DNA of 64,000 nucleotides from Megascapheus bottae. Lineage: Eukaryota > Chordata > Mammalia > Rodentia > Geomyidae. The translations under genes were made by a program, and so were the position numbers. The notes beneath the pieces are model-generated. The model was not told where the DNA came from, did no database searches, and was given only the letters and a program-made list of their open reading frames with translations. Positions 34,143-46,900 of this stretch are shown here, piece after piece (the stretch's first letter is position 1; the number at the start of each line of letters is the position of its first letter). The stretch lies in the NCBI GenBank assembly GCA_024803745.1, contig JANJXV010000013.1, forward strand, positions 30,236,001 through 30,300,000, in the 5' to 3' direction.

Positions 34143-35069
34143 ACACCCCACCCCCACACAAACATTTATAGTAGTTCATTGTGTTTGACCATTCAAAACT
34201 CTAGTTCTAGTCTTAATGTCTAAGGCATTATCTCATTTTATATGCCTCATAAAAGAGAATATACAAATTTCTCCAAAGAGTTATTTGGTTTACATAATTT
34301 CTAGGGAAAGTGAAGAGATTTTATGATTGCTTAGAATTTATATCCATTATAACATCAACATAAACCAGATCCAATAAGATATTTTATTCTGAATTTATAT
34401 TTTTGTTTAATATCATCAGATTTAATGTTGTTTCATATGTGTTATTTTATACTTGACTATTGAAAAGTCTATTTAATAATTACCATTGTACAGAATCTAC
34501 ATCTACATGTAATAACGTTATTCTTATCTTAATAGTAACTTCTGTGACATTTAAAAAATGATACTTTAAATGTAAACAAATAGAGCAAGTCACTACTATG
34601 TTACATTAGAAATTAGAAGAATTCAAATGGCTTTGAAAAATAACGTGTGAAAGAAAAATTAAAATTAATCTTAAAATTTTCTAATTTGCATTAACACCTC
34701 TCACAATAAGTCTTTTTTATCTTTATGTTAAATTTTACTGTGAGACACTCAAGAATAAACAGTCATCCTTGTGTTTAAAATATTTTAAACTGTTTCCCAT
34801 TAATATTTCCCTTTAGAAGACTAAGTCCTCCACAGTTTCATTTTCATTGATTTTTTTCCTTGGAGAATATTTTCACTAACAGCATTCATGTTCAATTTAC
34901 TAATATAAACTTTTACAAACCACCAGATGGCATAGAGTAGTTAAAACACAGGATGATTTTCTCAGACTCTTGAATTTCAATATATTTCTTGTTTTCTCTT
35001 AAACAAAAGCTGCTTTTTCTTTTGCTCAATTTATTTTATTTTTTAGATTTAAAAGTTGTTTTATTATAT
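34143..35069. other. Unrecognised AT-rich sequence
   Basis: No gene or repeat recognised. Confidence 0.4.
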
Positions 35070-35455
35070 TTAAGTAGACATACTAATGAGTTGCCTTTTA
35101 ACAAAGTAGTTTATGAATAAAACATATATTGTTCAATGTCACCACTATGAACATTCTTACCCTTATCTCCCCTACTAACCCTTTCCTTCAGTCTTCTTAA
35201 GTTGGTACATTGAATTCTTGACTGCCTCCCCCCTCACTTCTGTTCTTCCTTTGTCTCCTCCTCTTCCCTTGACTCCGCTCCACCCCTTTGGAATACCTGT
35301 TTCCCAGTGTTTAATTTGCTAAACTTTGATTTTGTGTTTCTAAGGAATTACACTATTAGAGTTCTCTCTGGATTCTACTATATTTCTGCTAGTACGTTTT
35401 TATACACTTGCTTATCACCTAAGGGGTGATATGCTTCCACATATAAGGGAAACTC
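35070..35455 (-). mobile_element. Old L1-type 3' region (antisense)
   Basis: TTCAATGTCACCACTATGAA (35131-35150), CATTGAATTCTTGACTG (35208-35224) and ACCTGTTTCCCAGT (35297-35310) follow the same order as related copies at 5225-5700 and 48270-48610. Assigned to L1 by the L1-like end of the 5225 copy. Confidence 0.55.
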
Positions 35456-36590
35456 TAAAGGAAGATGAATTTTTTTCAAGTATATTTTTCTGTGATTTTT
35501 TTGGGACTTAACTTTAGAATGGTTAAAAAGGTTTCTAGCCTCTAAAATGAGTACAAAATCAAACCAAACCTGCGATTATAGTCAATTAAATAATCTAATT
35601 CAGGCAGTATATAGAGAATAACAAGACATGATAAATGATATTTGCTGAAAATTGTACTCAAATATTGTGGATATTACTACTCTCCAAATTTTCAGCAAAA
35701 TTCCATTTTTGATACTTAATTTTACCACTACTGTATACATTTACATACATCATAACAGAAGAAATGAAGGTATAAAATACACATTTTAATGCCTCCAATG
35801 CCAGCATTGTTCTATAGCCCCTTGTTACTGAGGATTAATATTTAACTAGTAAATAAAACAAAAAAATAAATGAATAATAAAAATAAATGAAATAGACCAA
35901 AAACAAAAATGAAAAAATAAATGAAATAGACCAAATTCAATTGTATATCTTAAAAATAATTGTATGATTGAAATGGGAGAAAGGCAAAAAGATGAAAACA
36001 GAGGAGGTCATTCTCACTAAAGTATACCATGTATATATGTAATTTACATTAAAATGTTGGAAAAAAATCATGAGAGGAAAATAAACAGGTTCCTTTGGTA
36101 AATAAACAGAGCAGGGTGAAGGAAGGTCAATTGGCAGGACAATTGAAGATGAATCTATTCAAATTATCTTATGTGCATGTATTTAATCAAATGATGAAAT
36201 CTCTTGAAATGATTCTAATAACATGGGAATGAAGAAGAGTAATCCTGCCTGAAATTAAATGCACAAGTTTATAATATCCAGTTTGTCCCATTTAAATTAA
36301 CTTTCATGAGCTTTTCTACTCAGAGTGACCAAGAACTGCACTTCTATCAATCACAGTACCTACCCCCTGCCATGTAGCTAGTTGTGAACCACTGATGTTT
36401 GACATAAATAATTTGCTTTTTACTTTGTATTACTTTTATACAATGAGTCTGCCTTTTCTTATCACGTGAGTTATTCCTTGCACATAGTATTGGTCAACAA
36501 TCATTTCTTACATAATTTACTTCTGAAAGAGTTCACAATTTTGAGTTTTTTCTAATATATTTTAAATAAGTATAGCTGTAAACAGTGATT
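35456..36590. other. Unrecognised AT-rich sequence
   Basis: No gene or repeat recognised. A duplicated phrase AAATGAAATAGACCAAA occurs at 35885-35901 and 35920-35936. Confidence 0.45.
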
Positions 36591-37500
36591 TTCTAATATG
36601 CACAAAGCTGTATATTATTCCCTGCCATTGAATGTTATAATTTAACTCAATTAGCACTACTTTAACTTATTTTGAGCTCCATGGTGTTATTTCATGGCTA
36701 AAAGCTGAGGAGAATTACACTGTGATTCCTTTCCTTTTCTCACCCTACTCTTTAAAAAACTAGGAATGTTTGTTTATTTGCTCTAAGTCTCACTGAACTG
36801 GGTCTATCTCATGACACTATTTATGCTAATATTGTGTTCTCTGACAATGAAATGTTCAAAAGTTCTGTGGATAATTCACAGCATTCTTGTAATTATAAGA
36901 TCTATTAGTGAAAGCTAATAATGAAGAATTACTTTAAATGACTTTTATTTGATAAACACCAATTATTTTTAGGTAGCTTAATACTGTTCAGCTCATTTTT
37001 AAGCATGATATTCAGTGGAAATGATTATTCTGGAAAAGATTTTTTCATCGACTGCTGCTAATTACATCCTTATTGAACCTTCCTATTTCTGTACATCATA
37101 ATGTGTTTTAGTATCATTAGCCATCATATTTGCCAAAGCTAAATATAAAGGCTTTGCACAAAAACTGTTCCCTTTGGTTAACCAGTCAACTTTAGCATTG
37201 TCCAGAGACAGTGCTTGTTTTGCCACCTGACAAATATAATCTTCACAATGTTGTTACAAATGATGATAAATAGTTTGCTAATTAATTGAGTATTCAATGT
37301 TGCTTTGCTTCAGCATTCAGGATTTCTCTAACCCAATTGATTTTTGTCTCTATTTCCCTGTAATGGGCAATATAACACAAATAGAATTCAAATTCATGGG
37401 GGAATTCCTTTTGGAAGTCTTTTCTCATTTTACAATGAATAAGTGCACTGTGCACAATTTCCCTTGAGAATTACTTTAACAGATTCCAAGATTTTTCTAT
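36591..37500. other. Repeat-free block, candidate conserved non-coding element
   Basis: About 0.9 kb without any recognised repeat. It carries an octamer-like ATGCTAAT (36823-36830) and homeodomain-like GCTAATTACATC (37058-37069) and TGCTAATTAATTG (37276-37288). A balanced-composition centre at 37120-37240 includes GGTTAACCAGTCAAC (37177-37191). This is consistent with a developmental enhancer in a gene desert but unproven. Confidence 0.35.
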
Positions 37501-38124
37501 TGTCTGTACATAGCCTCTACCCTGAAAACAGTAAAAAGCATTGTTCTTTATGAAACAAATTGTTCCTGGAAATATAAAAGATATATCCATGAATGTACAA
37601 ACAATGTATACTGGACAATATTATCCACAATAAAACCATTTCTTACTATACTAGAGATAATTTCATTCATTTTATATCAACCCATATACATATAGCTTGA
37701 ATTACAATTTATTATGTTACATATAATATATATATATATTATGAATAATAGCTTAATATATAACATCTTAAATTTTCTAACAATTGTCATATATCTCAAC
37801 CTCATTCTCTGGTTGTCACATATAAAGTGGACATAGGATTCTCCAAAATGTTGAACTAGAGGAAAACTCAAGTCATAAAGAACCACCCATGATCAAGAAG
37901 CTAGGAAGAACAAGAGGGCTTGATGTACCAGCACAAGAAGTAAAACAAGGAGGCTAATTCATTAATTTATAACTGAATGGACACATAAAACAAAGCCTTC
38001 TTTCAAATGCTCTAGAAGACAGTACACACACAGAAAGGAGAAACTAAACTGTGCACTGTTCAAGTGAGGAACGCATTCAGTGACCACCAGTGAGCATATA
38101 CAGTGCAGAAATGAAAGGGAGCCA
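37501..38124. other. Unrecognised sequence
   Basis: No gene or repeat recognised; TA-rich at 37715-37762. Confidence 0.4.
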
Positions 38125-38360
38125 GAGGTTTTGAACATTTTTTCATGTATCTAGTAGGTATTCCCACTTTATCTTCTGGGAAATATTGTCTAAGTCATTA
38201 GCCCAGTTATCATATGGGTCGTTGTTTCTTTGAGGGTTTAATTTGGGGAGGTTAATTTTTTGAGCTCTAACTATATATTAAATATTTCACCTTTGTATCT
38301 GATTTTGAGTTGGTAAAAATCTCCCTTTCTGTGAGCTTTCTAATATTGACAGCTTTGTTT
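38125..38360 (-). mobile_element. Old L1 ORF2 fragment
   Basis: TTTTCATGTATCTAGTAGGT (38141-38160) and GTCGTTGTTTCTTTGAGGGT (38218-38237) resemble antisense ORF2 C-terminal sequence. Diverged. Confidence 0.6.
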
Positions 38361-39504
38361 TTTACTCTGAATGCCTGAGAGAGGTAGTTGTTTATTACTG
38401 GTATGTATTTAATTTGAATGGCATATTTCAGGTATTATTCTCAAGAAGCACCTATGATCTGACTGCCATGACAACCGATGTATATTCATTAGCTTTGAAT
38501 TACAGTGAGTGACTACTTGGGGTTTACAAAGTATGATACATCTTGATGTAAGCAGTCTAGAGTTTAATTTGAACTGAAATCAAAATCCTCATTCTAATCC
38601 TCCCTCTCATCCCCATTTATCCCTATTTCATTTCCCCATTTTAGGGAGAATATTTTCCTCACTAAATGCGAAAATGGTGTCTATTTTCTACAGGATTTCT
38701 CTCATTTTCTTAGACACTTTGGTTCACATATTTTTTTCTATAATCTTCCTTATTACGTTTATGTCCTTTATTTTAAGATAATTTTTAGTTTTACAACAAA
38801 TTGACATTACAAAAAAAATTGTCAGTGATTACATTCTTCCTCACACATGCTCCTTGACTATCCATTTAATGTGATAGTCTGGTAATATGTCTGTTTTCAT
38901 TAGAGAACAAAAAAATGACCAGCAGATGTCTTTTATTCTTAGTGTTACATATCCTGTGGTTTGAAAAAAATACTGTAGTACTTGATAAATTATATAGTAT
39001 TATACAGCATAGTTTCACTAATCTAAAAATATTGTATGGTCTTTTTTTTCTACTTTTTACAACCAGAATTTATTACTATCCTAGTCTTTCCGCATACCCA
39101 CATGTTTAGAAGGCTGTAACCATGTCACATTCTCAAGTCAATGCCTATTTTGGGAACTCTCACCACTCACTGTGAATTTCCCATCAGAGGCACACAGTGA
39201 CCATCAGCCTTGAACCTTTAGTTTACCCTTCTGGCATCTTTCAAGAGTCTCTGTTCAGTCCTGGTATAATCAGAGTGACTGAACCTCCTGAATCTGGCTC
39301 TCTTAGTTTAATAATCTTTTCTTGCTGCCTCATTGACATGGGTGGTTTTTCTAGTGTTTCCTACTCATAGAGAGTCCATCATTTTTAAATCACTTATCAT
39401 ATCTCAAAATAATAATAAGTCAGCATAACAATAATTTCATATTCATAAAATGTGAAAAATCGATAACAATCATATCTCAAAATCATTTGACAACAATTTC
39501 TTCA
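38361..39504. other. Mostly unrecognised; possible old L1 3' UTR at 38740-38900
   Basis: Pyrimidine-rich segments resemble antisense old L1 tails but without a decisive motif. 39130-39370 is unrecognised and less AT-rich. Confidence 0.35.
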
Positions 39505-39730
39505 ATCAAAATGCTTTTTATATTTTATTATTTGGGTAGTGTACAGAGGGGTTACAGTTACGTTTTTCAGGTAGTACATTACTTCCCCTACAGTGATATC
39601 CCTTCTCATGTTTCTTTCCCCCGCCCTTTTCCTCCTCTATCCCCTCCCAATCATCTTGTTTTTCTCCCTTCCCTATTTCAAATAAACTTATATTCGATAC
39701 ACCAGGTAACAAAGTCAGATACAGTAACCA
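39505..39730 (-). mobile_element. L1 3' UTR, older subfamily
   Basis: Antisense tail: GTGTACAGAGGGGTTACAGT (39539-39558), CTCCCAATCATCTTGTTTTT (39645-39664) and ACACCAGGTAACAAAGTCAG (39699-39718). Same type as 62028-62330. Followed directly by a SINE. Confidence 0.75.
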
Positions 39731-39940
39731 CATGAACTCTGGGCCTGAGCGTTGTCCTGAGCTCTTTAACTCAAGGCTACCTCCCTACCCCTGAGCCACA
39801 GCCCCACTTCCCATTTTCTAGAGATTAAGTGAACATAATCTCATGCTCTTTCTTGCGTGGTGGGTGGTTTGAACCAAAATCCTCAGATCTCAGCCTCCTG
39901 AGTAGCTAGGATTACAGGCATGAGCCACTGTGCTCAGCTT
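39731..39940 (-). mobile_element. Alu-like/Geo SINE
   Basis: Minus strand. Geo complement GGGCCTGAGCGTTGTCCTGA (39740-39759), head complement CTCAGATCTCAGCCTCCTGA (39881-39900) and GATTACAGGCATGAGCCACT (39910-39929). Lacks an obvious A tail on the L1 side. Confidence 0.87.
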
Positions 39941-40059
39941 GTTTCATTACATTTCTACTGGAAATGTTTAAATCAGGTCAAACATATGCTTTCTCAAAGT
40001 TTTGTAATTTCTTTGTAGTGTAAACAAACAAATATCCTTTCTTTTATCCTTTCTTTTTT
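39941..40059. other. Unrecognised spacer
   Basis: Nothing recognised. Confidence 0.4.
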
Positions 40060-40410
40060 CTAGAGTTTATCATTATCCATAAACACTTTACTGTGGAGTA
40101 ACTAGCCAGTATTTATCTGCCAATTAGTACATGGTCATCGCCCTTCCTCACCTCTCCTGTCCCATTATTCTTAGCTTATCCACCCTTCATTCAACTCTCA
40201 ACTACTGTAATGTCATTTAATATCTGTTTCCCTTAATTCAATGAGCTCCAGTTCTATCCATTCTTTTTTTTCCTGCCTTTTTCTCTCTCTTTTCTTTACT
40301 GTATTTTACTGTCAGGATTATGTATAGAGAGGTTACAGTTTCATTCATCAGGTAATAGGTGCAGTTCTCTCCATTCTGTTTTCAATTGCTCTATCTTATA
40401 AACATAGAGT
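40060..40410 (-). mobile_element. L1 3' UTR, older subfamily (antisense)
   Basis: ATTATGTATAGAGAGGTTAC (40317-40336) and TCATTCATCAGGTAATAGGT (40341-40360) match the older L1 tail type at 62040-62085. The preceding 40060-40300 is pyrimidine-rich and less certain. Confidence 0.6.
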
Positions 40411-40501
40411 TTCAGTCTTAAAGATAAAAAAAATCCTACAGATTTCTATTCAAAAATATAGATATAACAAAATATACATGCAGTCATTTATATATGCTGT
40501 G

Positions 40502-40503
<2 letters not shown>

Positions 40504-40533
<30 letters not shown>

Positions 40534-40717
40534 GCCAGTCCTGGGCTTGAGCTCCGGGTCTGAGCACTCTCCTTGGACTTCCTCAGGGCTAGAGTTCTAC
40601 CACTTGAGCCTCAGCACCACTTCAGGCTTTTTTTCTATGTGTGTGGTGCTGAGGAATCAAACTTGGGTCTTCGTGCATGCTAGGCCAGCACACTACCACT
40701 AGGCCATCTCCCGGCCC
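40504..40717 (-). mobile_element. IDL-Geo SINE with target duplication
   Basis: Minus strand, clean: poly(T) 40508-40533 (the tail), GCCAGTCCTGGGCTTGAGCT (40534-40553), left monomer complement CACTACCACTAGGCCATCTC (40691-40710). TGCTGTGTG is at 40495-40503 and 40718-40726. Confidence 0.95.
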
Positions 40718-40726
40718 TGCTGTGTG

Positions 40727-42490
40727 TTCTTGAAACATGTTTTTATCATATACATACTGAAAAATTTTATTATGATTTCTTGCTTATGGTGAGTAATTTA
40801 ATCTGTCACAGAGCCAGTATAAAACCCAGCAGATATGGCAAAATCTGAAAATTGAGCAGTCAGAACATTTTACCCTCCATTATATTTAGGGGGAGTGAAA
40901 AAATAAGAATAAGTGAATTGATTAAGAAGTTATGAGTTTGCTTCAGCAATGAAATTATCCAGAACACCTTAAGTGCCTTCTTATTGGAATAAAATAATGT
41001 TTATATATGCATTTAATTTGCAGTTCAATTTCAGATAAAAACTTGTTCTCAGATACATTGGTTGCTTTGGAGATAGTGACATTGTCAAGCAAATAGATAT
41101 TTAAACACATTGTAAGAAAACAAAAAAAAAATAAGGATTAATTCCTCAGTGGCACTGGTTGATCTCATTTGACCCCACATGCTGCTGGCCAGTGAAGTAG
41201 AAAGAAGCTCAGCACTGGAATTTCAAGAGTCATATGTTCATGAACATGCTGCCACCAGATTTTGACATATTTTTGTCTGTCAGTACAGGGGCGGGGGCAT
41301 ACCACAAATAAAAATGAAATTATTACATTACAGACACTCAAGCATTGCAATGACGGAGAGTATAAGAGATCCAAGCAACCTATGTAATATTGGAAGGATG
41401 TTACACCTTAATTCCTCTGACAATTTTGCTTTGTAAATGGGAAAATTGAACACTGGATAAAAGGACAACTTTTATGAACACACACAACTGAATGACCGGA
41501 ATAAGCTAGTAGCACTGCCAGGAGGATTGAGTGGAAAATCACTACCTGAAGACTTACTGCTAGCAATCTCTTCTGAAAGGCAGCCCCAGGCAAAGCACCC
41601 ATGGAAGAGGAGCTTCAAAGCATTTAGGTTAATAGAAGGTCAAAAATAAATTTTACAGGAGAACATTTCTATTACGGCAAATATTATGCAGTGTACTAGC
41701 ACCCCTACTCTGCCCTACTTTTTTCCCAAAGCTGAAAAAAAAGATATATTTATAAGAAAAGATTCTGCCATTGTTAATGATCTCTTGTGATACAAGACTT
41801 ATTTTAAAAACTAATATAAATATGCCTTTATAACTTTACAGGCAGAAGGTCTTTAATCACTTTTAATCTGGGGGACAATGGTACCTCTAAATCAGATAAA
41901 TTACATATAGATTTATAGGTGCCAATGTATTTTATATTGAATTTTAAAAAAACAGAAGTACATTTACCTTAGAGACTATGTTAATAAAAAGCATAATAAA
42001 TGCCACAAGCATCTGGAGCATAACAAAATATAGCATTAAATACCCTTTCTCTAGGTATTTGTTGAAAATCTTATGCAGGTCATAACATGCAATTTCCATT
42101 ATCCTCATGCACCTTTCTAACAAATATTATGTTGTTTGCTTATGATACAAGTTTACTCAAAATTAAAGTGGTTAAGTACTCTGAGCAAGGGCCCAAATTA
42201 ATGTTATCTGAAATAAAAATGGAGATAATAGCAGCATATGAACCTATGCTAAGGTATTGTTCTGCACAGTTTAATTTACTCAGATTCTGTATAGAATGTG
42301 AGGTTCCTTGGGTACAAATTGTCTCTTTCAAGGTCCCTTGGAAGTAGGTATAGAGAAAGTAAAACAAATGAATGTAACAGTCCCATATTAGAAATGACAT
42401 CACTGACGGTCTCTCTGGAACATATTTAACATATTTATTATTAAACACAAAGCAGGATTTCCATTTTGCTGCAGAATGAGGGACCTGAAG
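40727..42490. other. Repeat-poor, gene-free interval
   Basis: About 1.8 kb. Unrecognised; 41150-41620 is somewhat less AT-rich. Short frames here have no family signature. Confidence 0.45.
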
Positions 42491-42808
42491 CTAAATGAAG
42501 GACCTCCAGGATATAGAAACAAAATCCATATAATGAGTGATTGTTGTCCTTAATGTTGCTGTTCCTTGGTTATCTCATATAGTTACAGTATTTCACTTTG
42601 TTTTCTGATATATTGGATATATGTGTATTTGGTTATTTTAAATTGAATAGGAAAGGGGGGAAAACAAGATGAGGGTGGGAGTGTGGGGAAGGGAAATGGG
42701 GACCAAGACATGAGAAAGGGTATCAATGTATGTGAAGTAATGCACCTTCCATCTGGCGAACATAATGTAACTCTTCTATTAATTACAATAAAAAATATAT
42801 GGAAAAAA
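42491..42808 (+). mobile_element. 5'-truncated L1 3' UTR
   Basis: AATGAAGGACCTCCAGGATA (42496-42515), G-rich block 42653-42702, and the end ATTAATTACAATAAAAAATA (42778-42797) with a short A tail. Same recent family as 17479-18403. Flanks are not convincingly duplicated. Confidence 0.92.
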
Positions 42809-42834
42809 ATTGGCAGAGTGTCGCAAAAAGTAGG

Positions 42835-42960
42835 GTGATGCATATAAGGGTGACAGTTGCATTCATCTGATAGTGAACATTGATACCCCTTCCTATGTTT
42901 TTTCCCACTTTTCCTTCCCCAACCCCCTAGACTATCTTAAATATTCCAAATTTCTCTTTA
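42835..42960 (-). mobile_element. L1 3' UTR, older subfamily (antisense)
   Basis: GGGTGACAGTTGCATTCATC (42849-42868), then ACATTGATACCCCTTCC, matches the antisense older L1 tail. Decayed. Confidence 0.6.
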
Positions 42961-43086
42961 CTTATAGAATATAAAAAACATAATTTCCCAATTGAGAAAT
43001 GACTTAGAATCTCCTATTGTCTTACAACTTTTATACATGTTGCTGTATTTTCCTCACAAATGTCCAACAACTAGAGCCCAATATTT

Positions 43087-43390
43087 TTTTGATATTTTTA
43101 TTGTAATTATTAAAAGGGTTACGTGATATTTGCCAGACAGAAGGTGCATTAATTCACATACATTGATACCCTTTCGCATGTCTTGGTCCCCATTTCCCTC
43201 CACCCCCACTTCCACCCCCCCATCTTGTTTTCCCCCATCCCTATCCAATTTAAAATAACCAAATACAAATATATCTGATATATCAGATAACAAAGTGATA
43301 TACTGTAACAATATGAGATAATCAAGGGACAGCAAAAGAGCTGAGAGATAACATAGTACCTTAAGGACAACAATCATTCATTATATGTAC
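43087..43390 (-). mobile_element. 5'-truncated L1 3' UTR with target duplication
   Basis: The minus strand begins with the block preceding the G-rich segment (complement of AACATAGTACCTTAAGGACA, 43351-43370), runs through the C-rich complement 43196-43240 and ends at the complement of TTTTATTGTAATTATTAAAA (43097-43116). AGCCCAATATTT is at 43075-43086 and 43391-43402. Confidence 0.93.
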
Positions 43391-43485
43391 AGCCCAATAT
43401 TTAAAACATACTGAACAGTTCACTTACATTATTCTATAAATGCTCTATATCCTCATTTTATGAATCACTAATTTCACGCTGTGTA

Positions 43486-43612
43486 TCCTAACATACATCT
43501 GCAATTACCTGTTATCCCAGCACTCAGAAGGCCAAAGTTTAAAGCTCAAGAGTTCTGAGTCAGCCTGGTTGTCTGAGCAAGATTGTGTCTCAAATAAAAG
43601 TAGAAAAAAAAT
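43486..43612 (+). mobile_element. B1/Alu-like monomer SINE
   Basis: ACCTGTTATCCCAGCACTCA (43507-43526), TCAGCCTGGTTGTCTGAGCA (43559-43578) and TGTGTCTCAAATAAAAG (43584-43600) follow a B1-type monomer from head to A tail, with no Geo half. Confidence 0.75.
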
Positions 43613-46270
43613 ATGGACAGTAACTTCTTTTTAAGTTTACTGTGATAATTCTATACGAGACAGTTTTATTATCAATTCCTCTTACAAAAATCATAGTCTG
43701 GATATTCATATAACACAGTCTAGGTTCTTCAGGTGGTATCAGGATGACACTCATTTTCACATCCCTTTGAAGTTTCCACATGATATCTCAGACCTCTTCA
43801 AGGAATAAAAGAATTAGCTCTGGTCCTTTGGCTCTTCTGAACAAAATGAGGATATGTAAAATGTATCATCAAGAGTTTAGGGGAATACTACGTTTTCCAT
43901 GAAAAGTTTTTTTAATTACTTTAGAAAGAGTTGTAAAGCTCAGCAGTTTTGCTTAAATGATAACACTGAAGTCAAATGAAGGAAGAAAGAATAGATTTTC
44001 CCTGATTCCATCTCCTCCAGCATTTAAATGTTTCTCATATTGTTTAATAGCATATCTACAATTAAACAAATTGTGCATTTTACTTCAGCTCAGGGATAAA
44101 GACTTAATGCTCAATTTAAACCAGTTTTCCAACTTTTCCAGCTCCTAGAGGTAAAAGCTATTTAATTTTTCTTAATACACAGAGGAATGAAAAAGAAACA
44201 TTGGGTTTTTGCTTAGCACAAAGAGTCCTACTGCTTGATTGTCCCTGACCAAAGGGAAATTTATTCCACAGTCTCTCTTTCTCCTGGGACAAAGGTAGTC
44301 AAGAATGTGTAGAAAGCATTAAATCCTAGACCAGAGAAACTTTTGCCACCTGTTTTTCAAGTTAAAACTGAATTTTGGCAGCAATTTAAGAAACCATTGT
44401 TAGTATTCCACGTGCTGATTCCGATGAATAGTTTGCAGAGACTGAATTGAGGAAAATAAGTTTAAAAAGTAATCCAGAGATGACTCACAGCTTGCTGCAC
44501 TGCACACAGATCACAGGATGTAACAATGGGCAACAATTCATCATATTCTCTGAACAGGTGGGCCTTAAAAGCCAGGCCTCAGTCCTGGAGTGATCTAAAT
44601 AATTGACTGACCTTCAGTTCCAACGTCTTCCATCAACCCGGTACATTCTCAAGGCATTTCTGTCCCATATCATCTGAATGCAGAGAGTGTCATGATGTCA
44701 CTCTAATTTCAATTTGATGTAACCAGTATAGTTTTGTTGACTCACTTGAGGAAAAGTAATTTTACTTGTAAAGTCATTAGGCTATCTACAAGGAAAATAG
44801 CTAAATTAAGTAAACATAAATAATTGAGTCTGATAGTTTTGTGCTAACATTTTATGTCCTTTCCCCTTACTCAAAGGTCTTAAATGCTTCTTCCTCCATC
44901 TTTGGGAAACTTGGTTTATTAGCAGTGTTAGATCGAGATCACAGCCCACAGCCTACCTGGTCTCCTGCAAAAGGTTTACTTAGTTATTCTTACATCTCTT
45001 TTTCTATTACTTTTTTTTTTTTTAGCAATTTGTGAGTAGTTACTAAAATGCATTTTGGATATTATTTGCTGCACACAGCCACAGAATTTTCAGGTAAGTT
45101 GACACATTAGATCCTAACACGTGTAACTCTTTTTAGTTTTGGGTTTTGTTTGTTTGTTTGTTTTACATAGTCATAAAAGGATAGTATTTGGTGTTTTGTG
45201 AGCTTATTTCAACAATGTGAAATTCAAAGTTAGCAATTGTATTAATTACTATACTTAGTTATATTCTGCTCACTCAACATGCTCATGCAATTCCAATGGG
45301 GGAAAAAAACAAAACAACTTGATTTTTAATCAGAAAAAAGCTTAAAATTTTAAATTGGCATAATATATTTCACATTTTACTATACAAAATTAAAATAACC
45401 AAATTGCAAAATTTATAATATAATGATTCTCCAGTTTACGATATCTTTTTTAAAAAATGGTAGCATATCTATCTTCCTTTAAATGAGAATTTTATTCTTG
45501 CATGAGAAATTGAGTACTTTCCATTTCACTTTTTCTTTTTTCATATTTTAAACCTCTAAAATCTAAGGAGACTACTTTATTTCTTCTTACTATATTCCCA
45601 GTTTTCTAAAAGATCCTTCGTGAGGACATTTCATACCCATTAAAAGTTCTTTCAGAAAAATGAATAAGACTCAGTCTCAATGGAACTGAATGAATCCTCT
45701 CAAAGCCCATAAAATTATGAAAATGAATCTTGAGAACTTCTTCTCATAAATTTTCACTGTTTCAGCACAACCCCTAAATCTATATACCACAAAATCCATG
45801 ATGGCTCATTTCCAACAGTTCAAGGTAATGGCATTCCTTCCCTGAAATCTCCAATGGCTTCCAAACAATTGCTACATATGCTTTGCCCTTGTGGATTTCT
45901 CTTTGTGTCAGCCTCTGTTTCTCTCCCCAAGGTACAAGTAGCCTAAATTGGGTCATTTTGTCATCCGATCTTTCTCTCTGACTCCCAAATACCTCTTGTC
46001 TAAGAGATTACTTGGACTACTGTTTCTCAAAAAATCTAGTTATTTATTCCCTTTTATCATCTATGTAAATATCATTTCAGGTAACTCATAAATCAATACC
46101 TCTACTCAGGTCGCCAAAATTTATTGCCTGTTCTTTTTCTTTTAAAGTTTTTTTTCATATTCTATTACAATTTCACCAGTTATGTTTAGCCATCAAACTG
46201 TCTATAATAGACACTATTATTCCATGCGCATTTGCTTCCCATTCCTTGAGGTAATGAATTGATAAAGCCA
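43613..46270. other. Repeat-poor, gene-free interval
   Basis: About 2.7 kb with no recognised repeat beyond (GTTT)n at 45146-45164. The block 44440-44720 has a more balanced base composition than its surroundings and two CpG sites near 44624 and 44639. No exon structure was recognised. Confidence 0.45.
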
Positions 46271-46384
46271 CTGTTCATTTTGGCTCATTTTGAGCCATCC
46301 ATCCATTACAGACTGGCCTGGTTGATTTCACCTTATGGTGACACAATTCATCACAGTGGGAAAATGTAGAAGAGAGAAGGTAGA

Positions 46385-46480
46385 AGCTAAGACATATGAA
46401 AGGAAGGGATATATAGAGAGAGACAGAGACCCAGACTGAGATACAGAGAGAGATAGAAATGAAACAGAGAGCACGGAGGG
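46385..46480. repeat. GA-rich imperfect repeat
   Basis: Purine-rich with AGAGA and AGAGAC phrases from about 46414 to 46470; beside the LTR remnant. Confidence 0.6.
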
Positions 46481-46599
46481 TGACATTGCTAGATTCTGTC
46501 ATGTTACATCTTCAAAGAAAAAAATATATATGTTTATTTGAGATGTTTTCCTCAAAATTTGTTTATTTTATTTAATAAGTACTTTTTAACCATCTTGTT

Positions 46600-46900
46600 T
46601 ATTACCCTTAATGAGGTAGCTTATGAGAAATAATAGCTCCTTTCTTACAGTTCTGGACATTGAAAAAGAAAAGGTGAAGACACTACCACATTTCATATCT
46701 AGAGAATCATCTTCCTCAATTATATGCATCACCTTCTTAACTGTGTTCTTATGTGGAGGAGGAGTTTACTGGAAATTCTTGATGAATTCAATAATCCCAT
46801 TCAAGATGACTCTCCCCACCTAATTAAAACTTCACAGCTCCATATTTTCTTACCAACATCTTGTGAGTGACAATTTCAAATCTATGAATTAGGAAATCAT
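46600..46900 (-). mobile_element. MaLR-type LTR remnant (ancient endogenous retroviral LTR)
   Basis: On the minus strand the order is that of a mammalian MLT1/MST-type LTR: AATGGGATTA, then CACAGTTAAGAAGG, then CAGAACTGTAAGAAA near the end, followed by a region like TTTCTCATAAGCTACC. In plus coordinates these sit at about 46790-46800, 46737-46750, 46645-46660 and 46617-46633. Non-coding solo LTR, heavily diverged; no retroviral gene is visible nearby. Subfamily not determined. Confidence 0.6.

Noticed and set aside
42140..42448. 102-codon minus-strand frame with an overlapping plus-strand frame
   Set aside because: No recognised motif or conserved domain; a frame of this length can occur by chance in 64 kb.
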